From Phytophthora quininea (lineage: Eukaryota; Oomycota; Peronosporomycetes; Peronosporales; Peronosporaceae), in assembly GCA_011947345.1 (NCBI GenBank), contig JAAVTG010000911.1:1-64000 (forward strand): a stretch of DNA of 64,000 bases, read 5' to 3'. Shown piece by piece: positions 1 to 12,478 of this stretch. The stretch's first letter is position 1, and every line of letters begins with the position of its first letter. The position numbers and the translations under genes were made by a program. The notes beneath the pieces were generated by a model, which had not been told where the DNA came from, made no database searches, and was given only the letters and a program-made list of their open reading frames with translations.

Positions 1-3000
1 CATTTTCGAGAAAATTAGGTGTATGGATGGCATCTTCGTTCCTGGATAATATTCCAGTGGCTAGCCCAGATAGAGAAACCGAAGACGCTACACCTAAAGC
101 AAAAGTTGAGGATGACGACGTAGAGTTGCCGGCTTCGATGCAGTTGCGTCTTCAGGTGGAAGGTTTGTCGCTGTTTCTTCATTTGGACGACACTCAAAGA
201 CCAGCCGGAATGCCGTCGGCTTTGCGAGTTTGACTGCACAGCAATTCTGCTGTTGTGTCCAACAATTCCCACGCTACCTTAGTGTATTTGCCTATCTCAC
301 ATCGTTGAAAATCTGCGATGTATCTCTCTCAGAACAGCATCTGACCGAGATTATATCCCATGGAAATGCATTCCCTGAGCCAGGCAACAGCGAAAAAGGT
401 CTACGGTGATAACCCAGGCAAGCGGGACGGGGATGCTATCGTGGGTTATGTTCCGAAGCTGAACGAAATTCTGATGCTGCTGGACGAGGTTCCTGCGGTA
501 TTCTCTTGTACTGCTCAATATTACGGGGCAGATAAAATCCAAGAGGCGTGGCATCCAGGTTACACTAGTCGCTTCTCTGTTCGACTAAAGTCTCCTCGAA
601 TCCGCTTCCTGTATAGCTTTGTGGACGACATGCAGAATTATTGGACTAAAGGGTATTACTTGAGACTGTGCTCTCTATTATGTCACGAGAGCAGGCAGAC
701 ATGCTATGGGAAGGTGATTTCCAGCTTGTCGATATGCAAGGGGGCCAGTGGAAACACAAGTGAATACTGAAGATCTCAATCCAGAGAAGTTTCTGGGTTC
801 TGAAGTTGTGTCAATGTTTCCCTTGTCGATATCCGACTTAAAGATGCTGTGTTGGAGATGCCGCCGCATCGCATGTCGTCAGAGTCGCTATTGCTCAAAT
901 TCGACATTTTTCGGGCTTCTAACGAAGCAGTTGTTAATGACTTCCTGGGTATGGAAAATCGTATCGTGGCGAAAGTGCTGTTGAACTCATCGCTGAAGCA
1001 GTTGTGGCTTGATATGAAGGCGCTCCGAATCGTCTCAGTGATCCTCGTGGATCGTGATGGTGTCAACAAGCGTCAAGGTACAAGTGGATTTATTACGCAG
1101 AGCCTTCTCGGTCTTACAGATTATTCGCTGGCAACAGACTTCCGATCTCATGCTGATCTGAAATTAAATCTTAGTTATAGTCCTGTTCGTTTGGTTTGCA
1201 ATCAGGAGCAATACGCTTTTTGCTTCGAGTGCCGTTCCAGAACTATCGCGAGCGAAGTCGTTATCGCTTTTCACAAGGAGCTGATAAACCAGCAACACCA
1301 GCCGCAAACGTGCCCCGCGCATCGGCTGGGCGTTTCTCACTATCTCGCAGCCTCGATGCAGCCTCGTTAGCTTCAACATCTGGAAAGGCTGAGGAGAATA
1401 TCAACGAATCAAGCCATGAGGCTAATACTACAGAGATCCCAGAAACCGAAGTGCGCCATATTATACTGGAGTTTGTTGTTCCAGAGATAACGATGGAAAT
1501 CCTGCAGGGTCAGAGCGGATACCATCCTTCAAGTAGCGGTGACCTTGGTATGGCAGAAACTGGAAAAACTAACGAAGGGTCCATTTGCGTGCTGGCACTA
1601 TCGATTCTTACTGGGCGAGCCGATTATAATTTGGCGTTGGGTAAACTAGTCACAAATGTCGAGTTGGAAGGCATTCATGTCCGAGACTCGCGAGTGAATT
1701 CGAAGATGTCGACTTCTTATCGTGATGTACTTGTTTTTGAGCAGAAGAAAGAAGGAATGGCGAAAGCACTCACTATTCAATTTGGTCGCGAAACTCTTGA
1801 AGTGGACGCAGCCACCGCTGGCTTGGATGCAGCGTTTGCTTCCAACTCAAAGGGACTACGAACCTCCCGTACACAGTTCCGAAGTGTATCTTCCAGGGCT
1901 CTGATAGGACTATTTGGGTCCGAATTTTCGTTGAGGCGAACAGATTCCGAGGCGTCTGTCTCCTCGCCAGTATCATCCACGTTGACGAGCCATGGCGGCG
2001 CGTCGTCCGACAAAACTGGAGAAGATATGGGGACGGAGGGAAGAATGGACTTGATTATTGATGTTGCTGGATTCAAAGTGATCCCGTCCAATATTCATTA
2101 CGAGGTACTGCAGTTTTTAGAAGTGCCGCCGGGATGGGGTGCCGAGGATGATGATTTTGCTAGTGATAGGGGTGAAAGGAGGAGCAATGACGGCCACACT
2201 GTCTTGGACGAAGACACAGCTAACGGGAAGCAGAAGGACGTGAGACGGCGGCTACACCGCCACTGTATCGTCGGATCTGTCTGGAACTGAATCTCGGACC
2301 ATCCGCGTTACTTTTGGTTGAGGACCCGCATAAACTGAAGTCTCGAGCGCTGATGTTGTCATGGGAAGCATCCGTCATGTTCAACTATGTGCAACAGACC
2401 AACGAAAAAGAATGCGCTGCTGCTACCGTTGAGGGCAGAGTGCCTACCTCGCGAAGCCATAATCAGCTGCAGTTTTGTATTGTGCTCGAGAACATACATG
2501 GGACCTCGCGACTGCCCGAGGAAAGTGTTTGGGCAACAGAGCTCGCGACAACGTCAGCGTCTGCTGATTGCTTGAAGCCCATCGACATGGAAACAGTGTT
2601 GCAGATGGACCTCCGCTCGCGGTTCCTGCAGTTTCGAACGACGTTTGACCGAGTTATGGAGCTGCGGTTCGGATATTTGGATTTTTGCACTATGCTAACC
2701 TCTTTGGAACATATTCTTCGTCGACCAACTATCGTTACTGAACTTGGATTACAAGAGGGCCCGAAACGCCGATCAATGTCGGGATCGTCTAGTTCTTCTC
2801 TCTCAGGTGGAGGTGCAGTCAGCCAAGGTTCTTCGTCGTGGGTTAGCCGCACTCGTTCTGCATCGTCTCCTCGTTCAAACGTTGCGCTGTCTTCCGCGAA
2901 GAAGAGTGATCATCAACGTACCGCTGCGCTCTACGGTTCATCTCTGATTTATTTGGTATCTGCCAGCTTTCGAGGACGGCTCGAGACGAGGCCTGTGGTT

Positions 3001-6000
3001 GGATTTTATAACTCGACATGGCGTAAACGATACCTTGTCCTTCCCTACACACCTCACCAGCGACAATTAGTTCAAAGTGTGGCTTTTCGGGTTCTTCCTG
3101 CACCTGGAAGTCGACGACAGATAGGCGATGAAATCTATTACGGTGACAGAATCATTTTGGAAGCAGTGATGCAGGAGAAGGTCAGTGACAAGGGAACCGA
3201 GGACGATCAAGTATCTAAACAAGATGCCACGAATGCACCGCCAACTCCCAACAGAGATTCATCCAGAGAAGTAACACAGTCGACTGTTATCCGAAAGTAT
3301 GATCAGCTTGGCGCAATTGGATATCTTGGGCCAGAAGGGTCTGCTGGCGCCTTCGAAACGACAATTTGGAAACACGGCAGTACGATGTTTAATTCGGATA
3401 AGAGCGTCGTATACGATCGGGAAGTTATCGTATTCGAGGAGCTTACTATATATCGCTCCTTTAGAAAAAATAAAACTTTCGGAGGAGCTAACGCAACAGG
3501 GCAACAAATGGATTTCAACTCGAGCAGGTCAGGGTCCCTAACGGAAGGTGCTCATACTGTGGATACGACTGGGGCGCGAGGTGGCGGATACCTGATGTTC
3601 AACGGTGTCGGCGATGCACCCATTCCATTCGCTCTGTCAATTGTGTCTAGTAGCCCTTCATCTAGGGAAAAACATCGTAATGATACGACTGCCGAGGACG
3701 TCTTTGATACTACTGATGATGAAAAGGAAGCAGTTCCTCGAAGAAGACGAAAAACAAGAAACTCAGTGTTTTCGCATGGGTCGTTCCTGGAAAACTTAAA
3801 GATACTTGAGTTTACTCTTCCTGGAGTAAATGCAACCGTTGTAAATGATTTCCACAACATGTTGCTCCCGCTTCTTCACTTCCGAATTGCCACGCTTCAT
3901 GCAGATATCCGAGGAATACTGGAAGAGAGATTTACTGCGCTATCGAGCTTGCGTTTCGGAATTCAAGCGTACAACTCTCAGTTGGCGGTGTGGGAGCCTG
4001 TATTGGAAGACTTCGAAGTGAATTTGGCGTTCCATGGTAAAGGTGGTGTGCTGTGTGACTACTGCTTATCAGAACGCCAGACTGTTTCGCCTACGGGAGC
4101 TGCTTTGCGTTGTGACGGAATGCCATTATGTCTCTTTCGCTCGTCTAGAACAGAGGTATTCACCAATGCAGCTGCGCACTCGTGGGAATCTAAGAATTTC
4201 ATTTACCGTGAGCTGTTGGAACAGCCTCATGATCAGGGTGGTGCTAGGCAGGCGAACACATTCATCCTGGTGGTGAAAGATGATTTTAACATCAACGTCT
4301 CGCGAAACGTCATCAATGTGCTCGTTCACTTTATCGGATTGGTGACGAAAGTGACATCGGGTGATGGAGCTTTATCTTCACGACTTGGCCCATTCATTTA
4401 TGTCGATAACCAGTCAGGAATTCCGTTCGTGGTAGCAACTCACCCGGCTTCCTCCAGCATTGGGACGTCCGTGTCAACACCGTCGTCATCTCGCAGACCC
4501 ACGGGATCCATCGAGATGCCAACTGAAGTACCAGGAGCTGACACTAACGATGATATCATGAAGACGGGAGCGGCAATGTTCAACAATAATGCTTGGAGTC
4601 GCCGCCGTTTATCAACTATGTTAAATGACATTTCATCCTCAAATACAAAGTGGATTCGAGTGGAAAGTGGCGAACGTGTTGCGACGGATATTGTTGCTCA
4701 TGAAGCGCCAGCAGGATGTGTGACCTCGCCACTGCGTAGGTTATTATGGCTCAAGCCACAATCCCCATCTCAAAAGACGGCATCTTCAAAGGCAATTCCA
4801 GTTCCGATTGGGTATTCAAATAGGAGTTATCTGCATTTGGAAAGCAGCGGAAAGCCACGAGATTCGTGGCATGGCGAAAGCATTATTTGCGAAACCGTAG
4901 CAGAGCAAGGAACCCTTGTTCTACGGCTTCGTGGGAAAGTTCAGCTAACGAACTACTTTAGCATTCCCATTCAAGTTATCTACAACGGCCTTCGAGAAGA
5001 GGTTATTGCGCCGGGTGGCAAAGTTGCGCATTACATTCCAATTCAATATCTGGAATCAGGTACCATAGCGTTCCGTCCGTTGCTGTTAAACGGGCAAGTC
5101 CAGCGCTCCGAAGCACTTTCAATCGCTACCTTACTCCGATCAAATGATACGACGTTGAGAGGCCGGTCAAATCGTCGACAAAATGTTGGATCGCTCGAAC
5201 TGCGTAGAGCACTGACCTTTTATTGGGAAGACCACCCAAGTGCAGACGGCGAAGGGTATTCGGCAGTTGATTTCGCATTTGGTGTATCGCTACCGCCGTT
5301 TCAAGTCATTTTAACGGCACTACGAAAGTCTGAGAGACACGAGACAACGATTACTCTTCGCCCACCTATTATTTTGGAGAATTTGATACCTTACGAAGTG
5401 GCGTACCGAACGGTCTGCATGAAGTCTGAAGCGGAAGTTGTGTGGGTGGCAAAAACGCTACTTCCTTTTCGGGCTCGAGTGGAAAAATTTCATCGGGTAG
5501 CTCAGCCTGTCTTGCCGAGCTGGAAATTCTAGAGCAGGACTTGGATAACGGAGACGTTTTGCAAATTCCGACTGTGGTTGGGCTCAGTCTCGCTCTGCCG
5601 CAAATTCAATTACGACGATTTTCGCAGTGGGGCAGGGATACGCTCATCTATGGGTGTCAGTCCTTTTGCGAGCGAATTGAGCTAAACATGCGTGATGACA
5701 GTGAATTTGAGCCCTCTACACTAACGAACAAGCTGACAATATGCGTCGAAATTACTCAGCTAGAAATGTTACGCTCGCGAGCTCTGAACAAGCTCGCTCC
5801 TGTGGTGTGCAGAGTGTTCACAGAGTACTGGCTAATTGATCGCACGTCGTTGTCGCTAGCATTCTACACCGACGATGGCTATCTAATACCATCAAATCAT
5901 CCGGACCGTCTGCATGAAGATAAGGCTAATGCTAATGATGAAGCATCAGCTGTTTCGCTGTCGGTGTTCTCGTGTGAAAGCAAGCAAGTTGTGTCCAAGA

Positions 6001-9000
6001 TGAAAATCGGTATTAAAGGTGGCAAAAATGAGCGTGAAGTGCAGTCCGAATCTTTTGATATCAGCGCTGTCGGAGTACGTGGACAAATTCTAGTACCCAC
6101 TAATAAGTCTCGTGATGCAAGGTCAATTCTGTCCACAATTGCGGAGTTTGGGGCGTCATCAAATGGCTTACAGTCGACGTTTAAGCAGTACGAGTTTGGC
6201 GTTATGATTGAGCAAGGGCCAGCAAAATTCTCGCGATCGCGTGTTGTAACGTTAGTGCCTCGATACTATTTTATCAATACCTCAAAGAGATTTGAAATCC
6301 GCATTCGCCAAGAGCGGTCAACAGACTCCAGCTCAGTCATCGTGATTCGTCGGCAAGAGACCAAAATGTTCCATTGGAGTGATTCTCGTTTGCCGTCACG
6401 TGTGCAAATCTGTTTTGTACTGCCGGATGAACGGCACGACGCATTCTCGTATGCCAATTCATCACAGTGGAGTGCGCCCTTTGAACTGTCATCTGTGGGG
6501 AATTTTGTGTTGCGGATAAAGCCGAAGGTTCGGCCAGCACCCCTTGTCTCGCAGAGTGCTTCGAAGGAAGATCTCCTTCCGATCCAACCGAGAACGAAGA
6601 GGATCCGAATATGTTCTTTGATGCTGACGACGAATACAGCGACGCTGAGCGCATGCTTGCGGAGGGGATACAGTTAAATGTAGCTGTTGAACTTCATGAC
6701 CCATCGTTCTTGGTGTACCTGGAGGAAGGCAATCAGTCCATTCACTTATCTCACCCGGTTTCGTTTGAGTATGAGGAGGATGACAAAGAACACACCCTAA
6801 CAGTGAAACAGAAGGACGTTTTTGTGCCGTACAAGATCAAAAATGAATGTAGCAACTTGGAGCTGGTCGTCTGGCAGAAAACTCTGGTAAAGGACGAGAA
6901 AGGGAACACTACGATTGGATTCGAAGGTGGAGAGCCCGTTCTTCCTTTTCATACGATTGACTATGTGCCATTTCGTTTCTCGGCATTCCCAACTGTTTTT
7001 GTTCAAGTACAAAAGGTTGCAGGTTTGGGGATTGGCGCTCTGAGAAAAGATCCCAGTCTGCACCTCCACTCAAGTGATAAGACAAATGCCTCGCGTTGCA
7101 ACGAAAAATACGGCACACCTGTTGCAACACTCTCCAAAGCGGGGCAAACACAGGTCGTGGCTAGCTTTGAAGTACAACTGAAGAATCTACAACGGTTGCC
7201 ATCGATAGATATATCGGAAGGGACTGCGAAAAAGCGCTTGTGGGCTGAAGTACTGCTAGACGAGACGACAAAAACTTTATTGGTTACAGACATGCTCCCC
7301 GGGTTCTCTGGTGAGCACAAACGGCGTCGCAGAGCTACGCTTCTCCGTAGCTGGAAGCGCTACAATACATCGATTGTATTCGTTTCCCATATCCTGGCCG
7401 AGCATGCATCCCAACTATCAGATCACATTGCCGACGAAGAAATCGCGCAAGAGGTACCCTCAAAGAAGAAACGGGTGCGTTTCGCTGTTGATGTCGACGA
7501 AGTCAATGATGGTGATGAAACTACGTTGCAATCGCACGCAACGCTTGAGGACGACACTGAAACCAAGTCATCCTCAATTGAAGAAAAAGTCCAGGCTTTG
7601 GCAGTCTGCGTTCGATTAGTCGAAGCAACGTTTTTGGAAGATGTGTTTCTCCAAGCAGGGCGCAGTGATTTAACATCTTGTCAACCATTTTTAGTGTTTT
7701 CACTCAACGCTGAAGGCGAGGAAGTTCGAGCAAAGTTATCACCACAAGTAACGACGACGTTTCCTCGGTGGCTTCCCGCTTCGAATTCACTGTTGATACT
7801 GAGTGCGTTGCTCCTAGGCGATATAAATGGTGGGAGCAACATCGAAATTGCGGTGGAGGTTCGTGAAGCCGACCTATTGTTTGGGTCATCTCTTGTAGCA
7901 ACTGCCCGAATTCCGCTACAAGAATACTGTGCCGCTGCGATGATATCAGCCAGAAGTGAAATGAACACGGACTCGCAAGTAGTAGAATTTTTGGCGCCTG
8001 TGCGAGTAGCCCGAAAAGGAGAAGCATGGTCCCATACTACTGAGAATGGAGCACGAATTCGTTTTCAAATGTGCTGTCGTCGCACATTTACCACTCGGTC
8101 GTCAATGACAGTTGCCGGAGATTCTGTTGGCGGTGGTATCAAATCAAATGAAACAGTTAAAGAGCTGGCGGATGTGCTATCTGTGTACCAGATGAAGAAA
8201 GATTATGAAGTACTGGTCAGCTCAAAGGCGCAATTAAAGCTTTTACTCGAGCATGAAGCAGTGGATACTTCAACCAGTGGCAGTAACATTCCGCAGCGGT
8301 CTCGTTCAAAGAACGGCATTGATTCTGATGATAACAAGGATCTAGGGTTATCCCGATTCTTCACTAGGATGGCTGGTGCTGATGAAGAAAATCTCGAGAC
8401 CCGTAGCAAAAGTACCAATTCCGGTAGAGGATCTGCTGTCTCCGTGACAACTGATGAATCTGTTAGCGACAGCACGTACGATGAAATGGACGACGAAAAG
8501 CGGCTCACTGCGGTCCTAATTGGCGTCTCAAATCTACAAATTCCCGCCGAGATTATTCGAAATAATTTCAAGAAAACCCATGGAACCACAGAACATTTGG
8601 AGCCAAAGGTGTATTGCACTATCACGTATCAAGAATCTACTCGCTCAGCCTTATCTGCTGTTGCGAAACCTTCAACTTCGTCGCCCCCAGTTAATGAGCA
8701 GAGCAACTCAGACAGTGTCGAATCATCGACTGGAAGTGGAAAAGCATCAATGGTGGACCTATCAAGTAGCAACGCTCGTTTGCAGCGGATTCGTACGCAT
8801 GAATTTCCCCGAGGGCAAATGTTAGGTCTTGATCTAGTCTATCGTAATGGGCGTGTGATCGTGCAAGGTGTCGTGTGCGACGGACCTTGTGGGGCGCTTA
8901 TTTACGAAGGGAAAATCCGTATTGGTGATACGGTAGTAGCAGCCAATGGGAAAACCATCGTAAATCTCCATCGTGACGCGTCTTTTGCTGTCATCGAAAA

Positions 9001-12000
9001 GGCTATGCACTGGGGAGAAGGTGGCGCGCCACAAACGAAAGATAAATCTTCCTGGTCGACTTTCACGCTATCTTTTCTATATCAGCCGACAACACCAGAG
9101 CGAATGATGTTCAGCGAAACAGCAAGACCTCCTTGCGCGCAAACAACCGGCGAGGAATTTGGGATACGAAAATACGATGCTGAATGGAATCGACGCGTGG
9201 AATTTGCCGAAACTAAAAGCGCAAAACCTACCGCTGCAAAGCCTGGTGACGATCAGGTTTTAGTACGTGTGTATTTGCGCAACGAGACTTCTGACCACGG
9301 GTTGTCTGCTTCACAGGAGTCGAGTATTGTGCCTTTCCTCTATTTTTCGGCGACGACGCTATGATGGATCACTTGGACCACAGCAAGCAAGACTCACGCT
9401 TTGATGTCCTGTTGGCTGAGTGCTGGGTCCCGTTACCGCCATCTTCATTCTCTGGCGCGTCCAATCCGATGGATGGAAACCCTATGGCTGAGGTGTCCAC
9501 GCTTGCCTTTAACGAGCGTATCTGTGCGTTGTATTCCCTGAGCAGCGTACGCACCAACACTCAGCTCTGGAGATGATCGGCCAATTGCGTCTAGCGTTGA
9601 AGTGGGATTTCATAAACCCCTTGCGAGCGGCCCACCAGAATAGTGACCTTAACCTGCACTTCCAGCTCGAAGTGGCTCGTCTGTGTGTCTCAGTAGTAGA
9701 TGATGGCTCGTGGATATCAACAGTGCCTTCGTCTGGACCCCAGCAACCGCAAGAAGTTCTTTGCGTTTCTCTTTCGGACCAAAACGCGTCTGCAGGAATT
9801 CAGCTCAGCTACGCTCAAATCTCTGACGGAAAGCAAGTAGTGAACGCACGTGTTGGACACTTTCAGGTTGACAACCAACTTCTCGACACAAACTATCCCG
9901 TATTGTTACGCCCAATGCGTCTATTGGACACGCAGCTGCAAGAAGAAGGCTACACGACAGCGAGTGACAAAGGGGCCAAAAGCAAGTCAAATGCAGGGGC
10001 GCCAATACGTCACCAAGTGCGATATTGTTACCGACTGTCCAGCTAATGACCGTTTTCAGTCGCCAAGCCAACGTAATCCAGTTCGACTATATTTTTGGGC
10101 AACTTCAGGAACTGGAGATTAAGTTGGAGGATGCAACGCTGGTAGCACTCGCCCATGTATTTTCTGGCGTGGAGTGGTCTCATGCGGCATCTACCACGCG
10201 TGGAGGGAAACAAACGTCTAACAAACAGCCTTCTGGGAATGAATTTGGCTCCAACTTAGCATTAAGATTGCTGGAAACGGAGTGGTCCACGCCTGTACTG
10301 ATTGGTGGAAGTGAAGGCATTTCAAGAGGTGGTGCAGGGGAAACATGAAGGTTCTGTTGAAGTGGCTTCTGTTGTGCCCCGTGAAGGTTAACGTCACCTT
10401 TACGAGCACAGCGGATCGGTCACTACTGCTGTCGCTGGTAAGAAACTTTTAAACGACACAATGTAGAGTTAACTACTGACTGACCTCTAAACGTTTCTGT
10501 TTGTGAGCGCAGCTTTCTCCGGACATGTCTTCCGTGCTAAGTACACTGATCAGTGCGGCTGCAGCGCTGGTTTCCAACCTGGATCAAGCACCTATTCGAG
10601 TACCAGAGTTTTATGTTGAAAACCTCCTGGAGACGACCCACACACTCGCTTTCTACGCGATGCAGCACTACCTGCACCACGGCTTGCGAAGCTGGTATAG
10701 TATCATGGGCTCAGTTGACTTTTGGGCAACCCCATTGGTCTCGTGAGTACGTTGGGCACGGGTGTGAAAGACTTCTTTTATACTCCTGCACAGATGCTGC
10801 TGGAAGACGAAAAGGGTATACGCATCGAGAATCTACGCAGCGGCATGACGAAGGGATCCAAAAGCCTCTTACGCAACACGGCAGTTGGAATCTTTCATAC
10901 CACCGGCAAGATCACAGAAACGCTGGGCAAAGGGATTGCCTTGTTGGCTATGGACGAACAGTACAACGTGCAGCGCCAGCGAGCATCCTCGAGGCAGGTC
11001 AAGAGGATTAACGATCTTGGTGACGCAATTGCGGAAGGTAGTAAAGGACTTGTCGGAGGTGTGTGGGATGGCATTAAGGGTATTGTTGCTGCGCCTGTGC
11101 GTGGTGCCGAACAAGACGGCGCCGGTGGTTTCGTAGTGGGCATCGGTAAAGGGGTCGCTGGTTTAATTGTTAAGCCCACTGCGGGCTTCCTTGACTTGCT
11201 CACCAGTCTGTCACGGGGAGCAAAAACTAGCGCCGAGTCTCTGGATGGGGTTGAACGCAATGCATTTGATGTTGTCACTCGTTTCCGTCTTCCGCGACGC
11301 ATTTGGTACGTGCGAACTTGTCAATAATTCATTGTACTGTAGTTCACTGACAGGTCACAAACGTCTTTTGTGTGTTACTCAGCTCGGACGGCGTTCTTGT
11401 TTCGTACTCAGAGCGAGAATCTCGAGGCTACGCAGTGCTTCTTTTGACATCGCTCGATGCTACGGACGAGTACGTTTCAACAACGCTTTTCGTTAGCAGC
11501 ATTGTAGGTTTTGACTCTCGTGTTTGTGCAGTTATGTGTATCATGTTGACTACGGGATCGAGCCGCACCGTGGCTTAGTGCTACTCACAGACAAGCGCCT
11601 GATCTGTTTGAGTGGCAAAACTGGGCAGAAATTGTGGGAAGTTGCTCTTGATTCCACTTTAGAAGTGCTAGTGGAAGGCCCAACACTGAAGATTGGTCAG
11701 TCCACGTCCCCGTCGCGTTCGTACAATATCGAGTGCGATAGCGATATTGCAGCTACCAATTTCCGTGTGGCTGTCGACTCAGCGCGTGTGGATGTGTCAG
11801 CCACACGATACTTGCTGTTGAATTTAGAGAAGAGCCAAGAAGAGTCTCGGATGAATGGAGGCGGCGGACGTGTTGGTGCGGCGTTTAGTTCCCTTGCAGC
11901 CAACGACGAAGAGCGCACGGATCTTCACGTTCTGATGGAAAATGTCCAGGACACAACAGTGTCTGGACTCTCTGACGACGATCTAAAGTCGCAGCCTCTC

Positions 12001-12437
12001 CGATCCGTACGCGTTGAGGTTTGCCACCTACAGAACAAGGATGCCCACGCCAACGTCCCGACTCGTGCGGTTGATCGTCTGTTGTCGTTCAGTGTCTTCC
12101 AGATCCTAGTCTACGGAGGTCCCTACCAGTGGACAGTGTTTCGTCGTTTTAGTGAGTTCCGCGAGTTGTGCGCTCTGCTTGTGGCAATGGGTCATTTACT
12201 TGACGGGCTTCCATCGCTACCTCCACGGACGTTCCTTCCCAGTACTAGGGGCCAGTAGCGAAGCATCGGCAAGAGGCGCTGAACGTGTTTCTACAAGCTG
12301 CGATCATGCATTCTTCCATTAGCCGGACTCCGGCCATGCTAGAATTTCTCACGCGGGAGGCTCGAGAAGTGCGCGTGAGTCTGCCGCCATTGTCACCAAC
12401 AGGTGAAAGAGACACAGCTCAGGCTGAGTCGCCTTGA
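1..12437 (+). CDS. VPS13-type bridge-like lipid transfer protein, 5' partial
   Basis: VPS13 proteins are rod-like bridges that move lipids between membranes at contact sites. About 12.4 kb of coding sequence on one strand fits the family's giant size. The chorein N-terminus is not seen, so the gene begins before the window. Visible in order: the repeated beta-rich region with VPS13 adaptor-binding character (about 4.8-7.1 kb), a PDZ-like segment (about 8.78-9.05 kb, with PRGQMLGLDL and GKIRIGDTVVAANGK), the conserved VPS13 C-terminal region (about 10.72-11.30 kb, GNPIGL, then glycine-rich helices), a PH-like segment (RGLVLLTDKRLICL), and a PX domain (about 12.0-12.3 kb, WTVFRRFSEF). Introns fit 10438-10512, 11306-11382 and 11470-11531; the middle one joins the RLPRRI and SDGVL motifs. 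The reading frame drops by one base at about ten places (for example near 2290, 5500, 6650, 9360, 9570, 10724 and 12250), which I read as sequence errors. The stop lies about 40 nt from the convergent lipase stop. Confidence 0.88.
10438..10512 (+). other. Intron in the VPS13-type gene
   Basis: A GTAAGA donor follows codons ending in LLLSL and a GCAG acceptor precedes codons for LSPDMSS. The interruption is 75 nt and contains stop codons. Two further introns of the same gene fit 11306-11382 (77 nt) and 11470-11531 (62 nt), both GTACGT...CAG. Confidence 0.75.
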
Positions 12438-12478
12438 TAGTGTTGTATGTCGTGAAGCATTCGTTTTTGAATCAAAAT

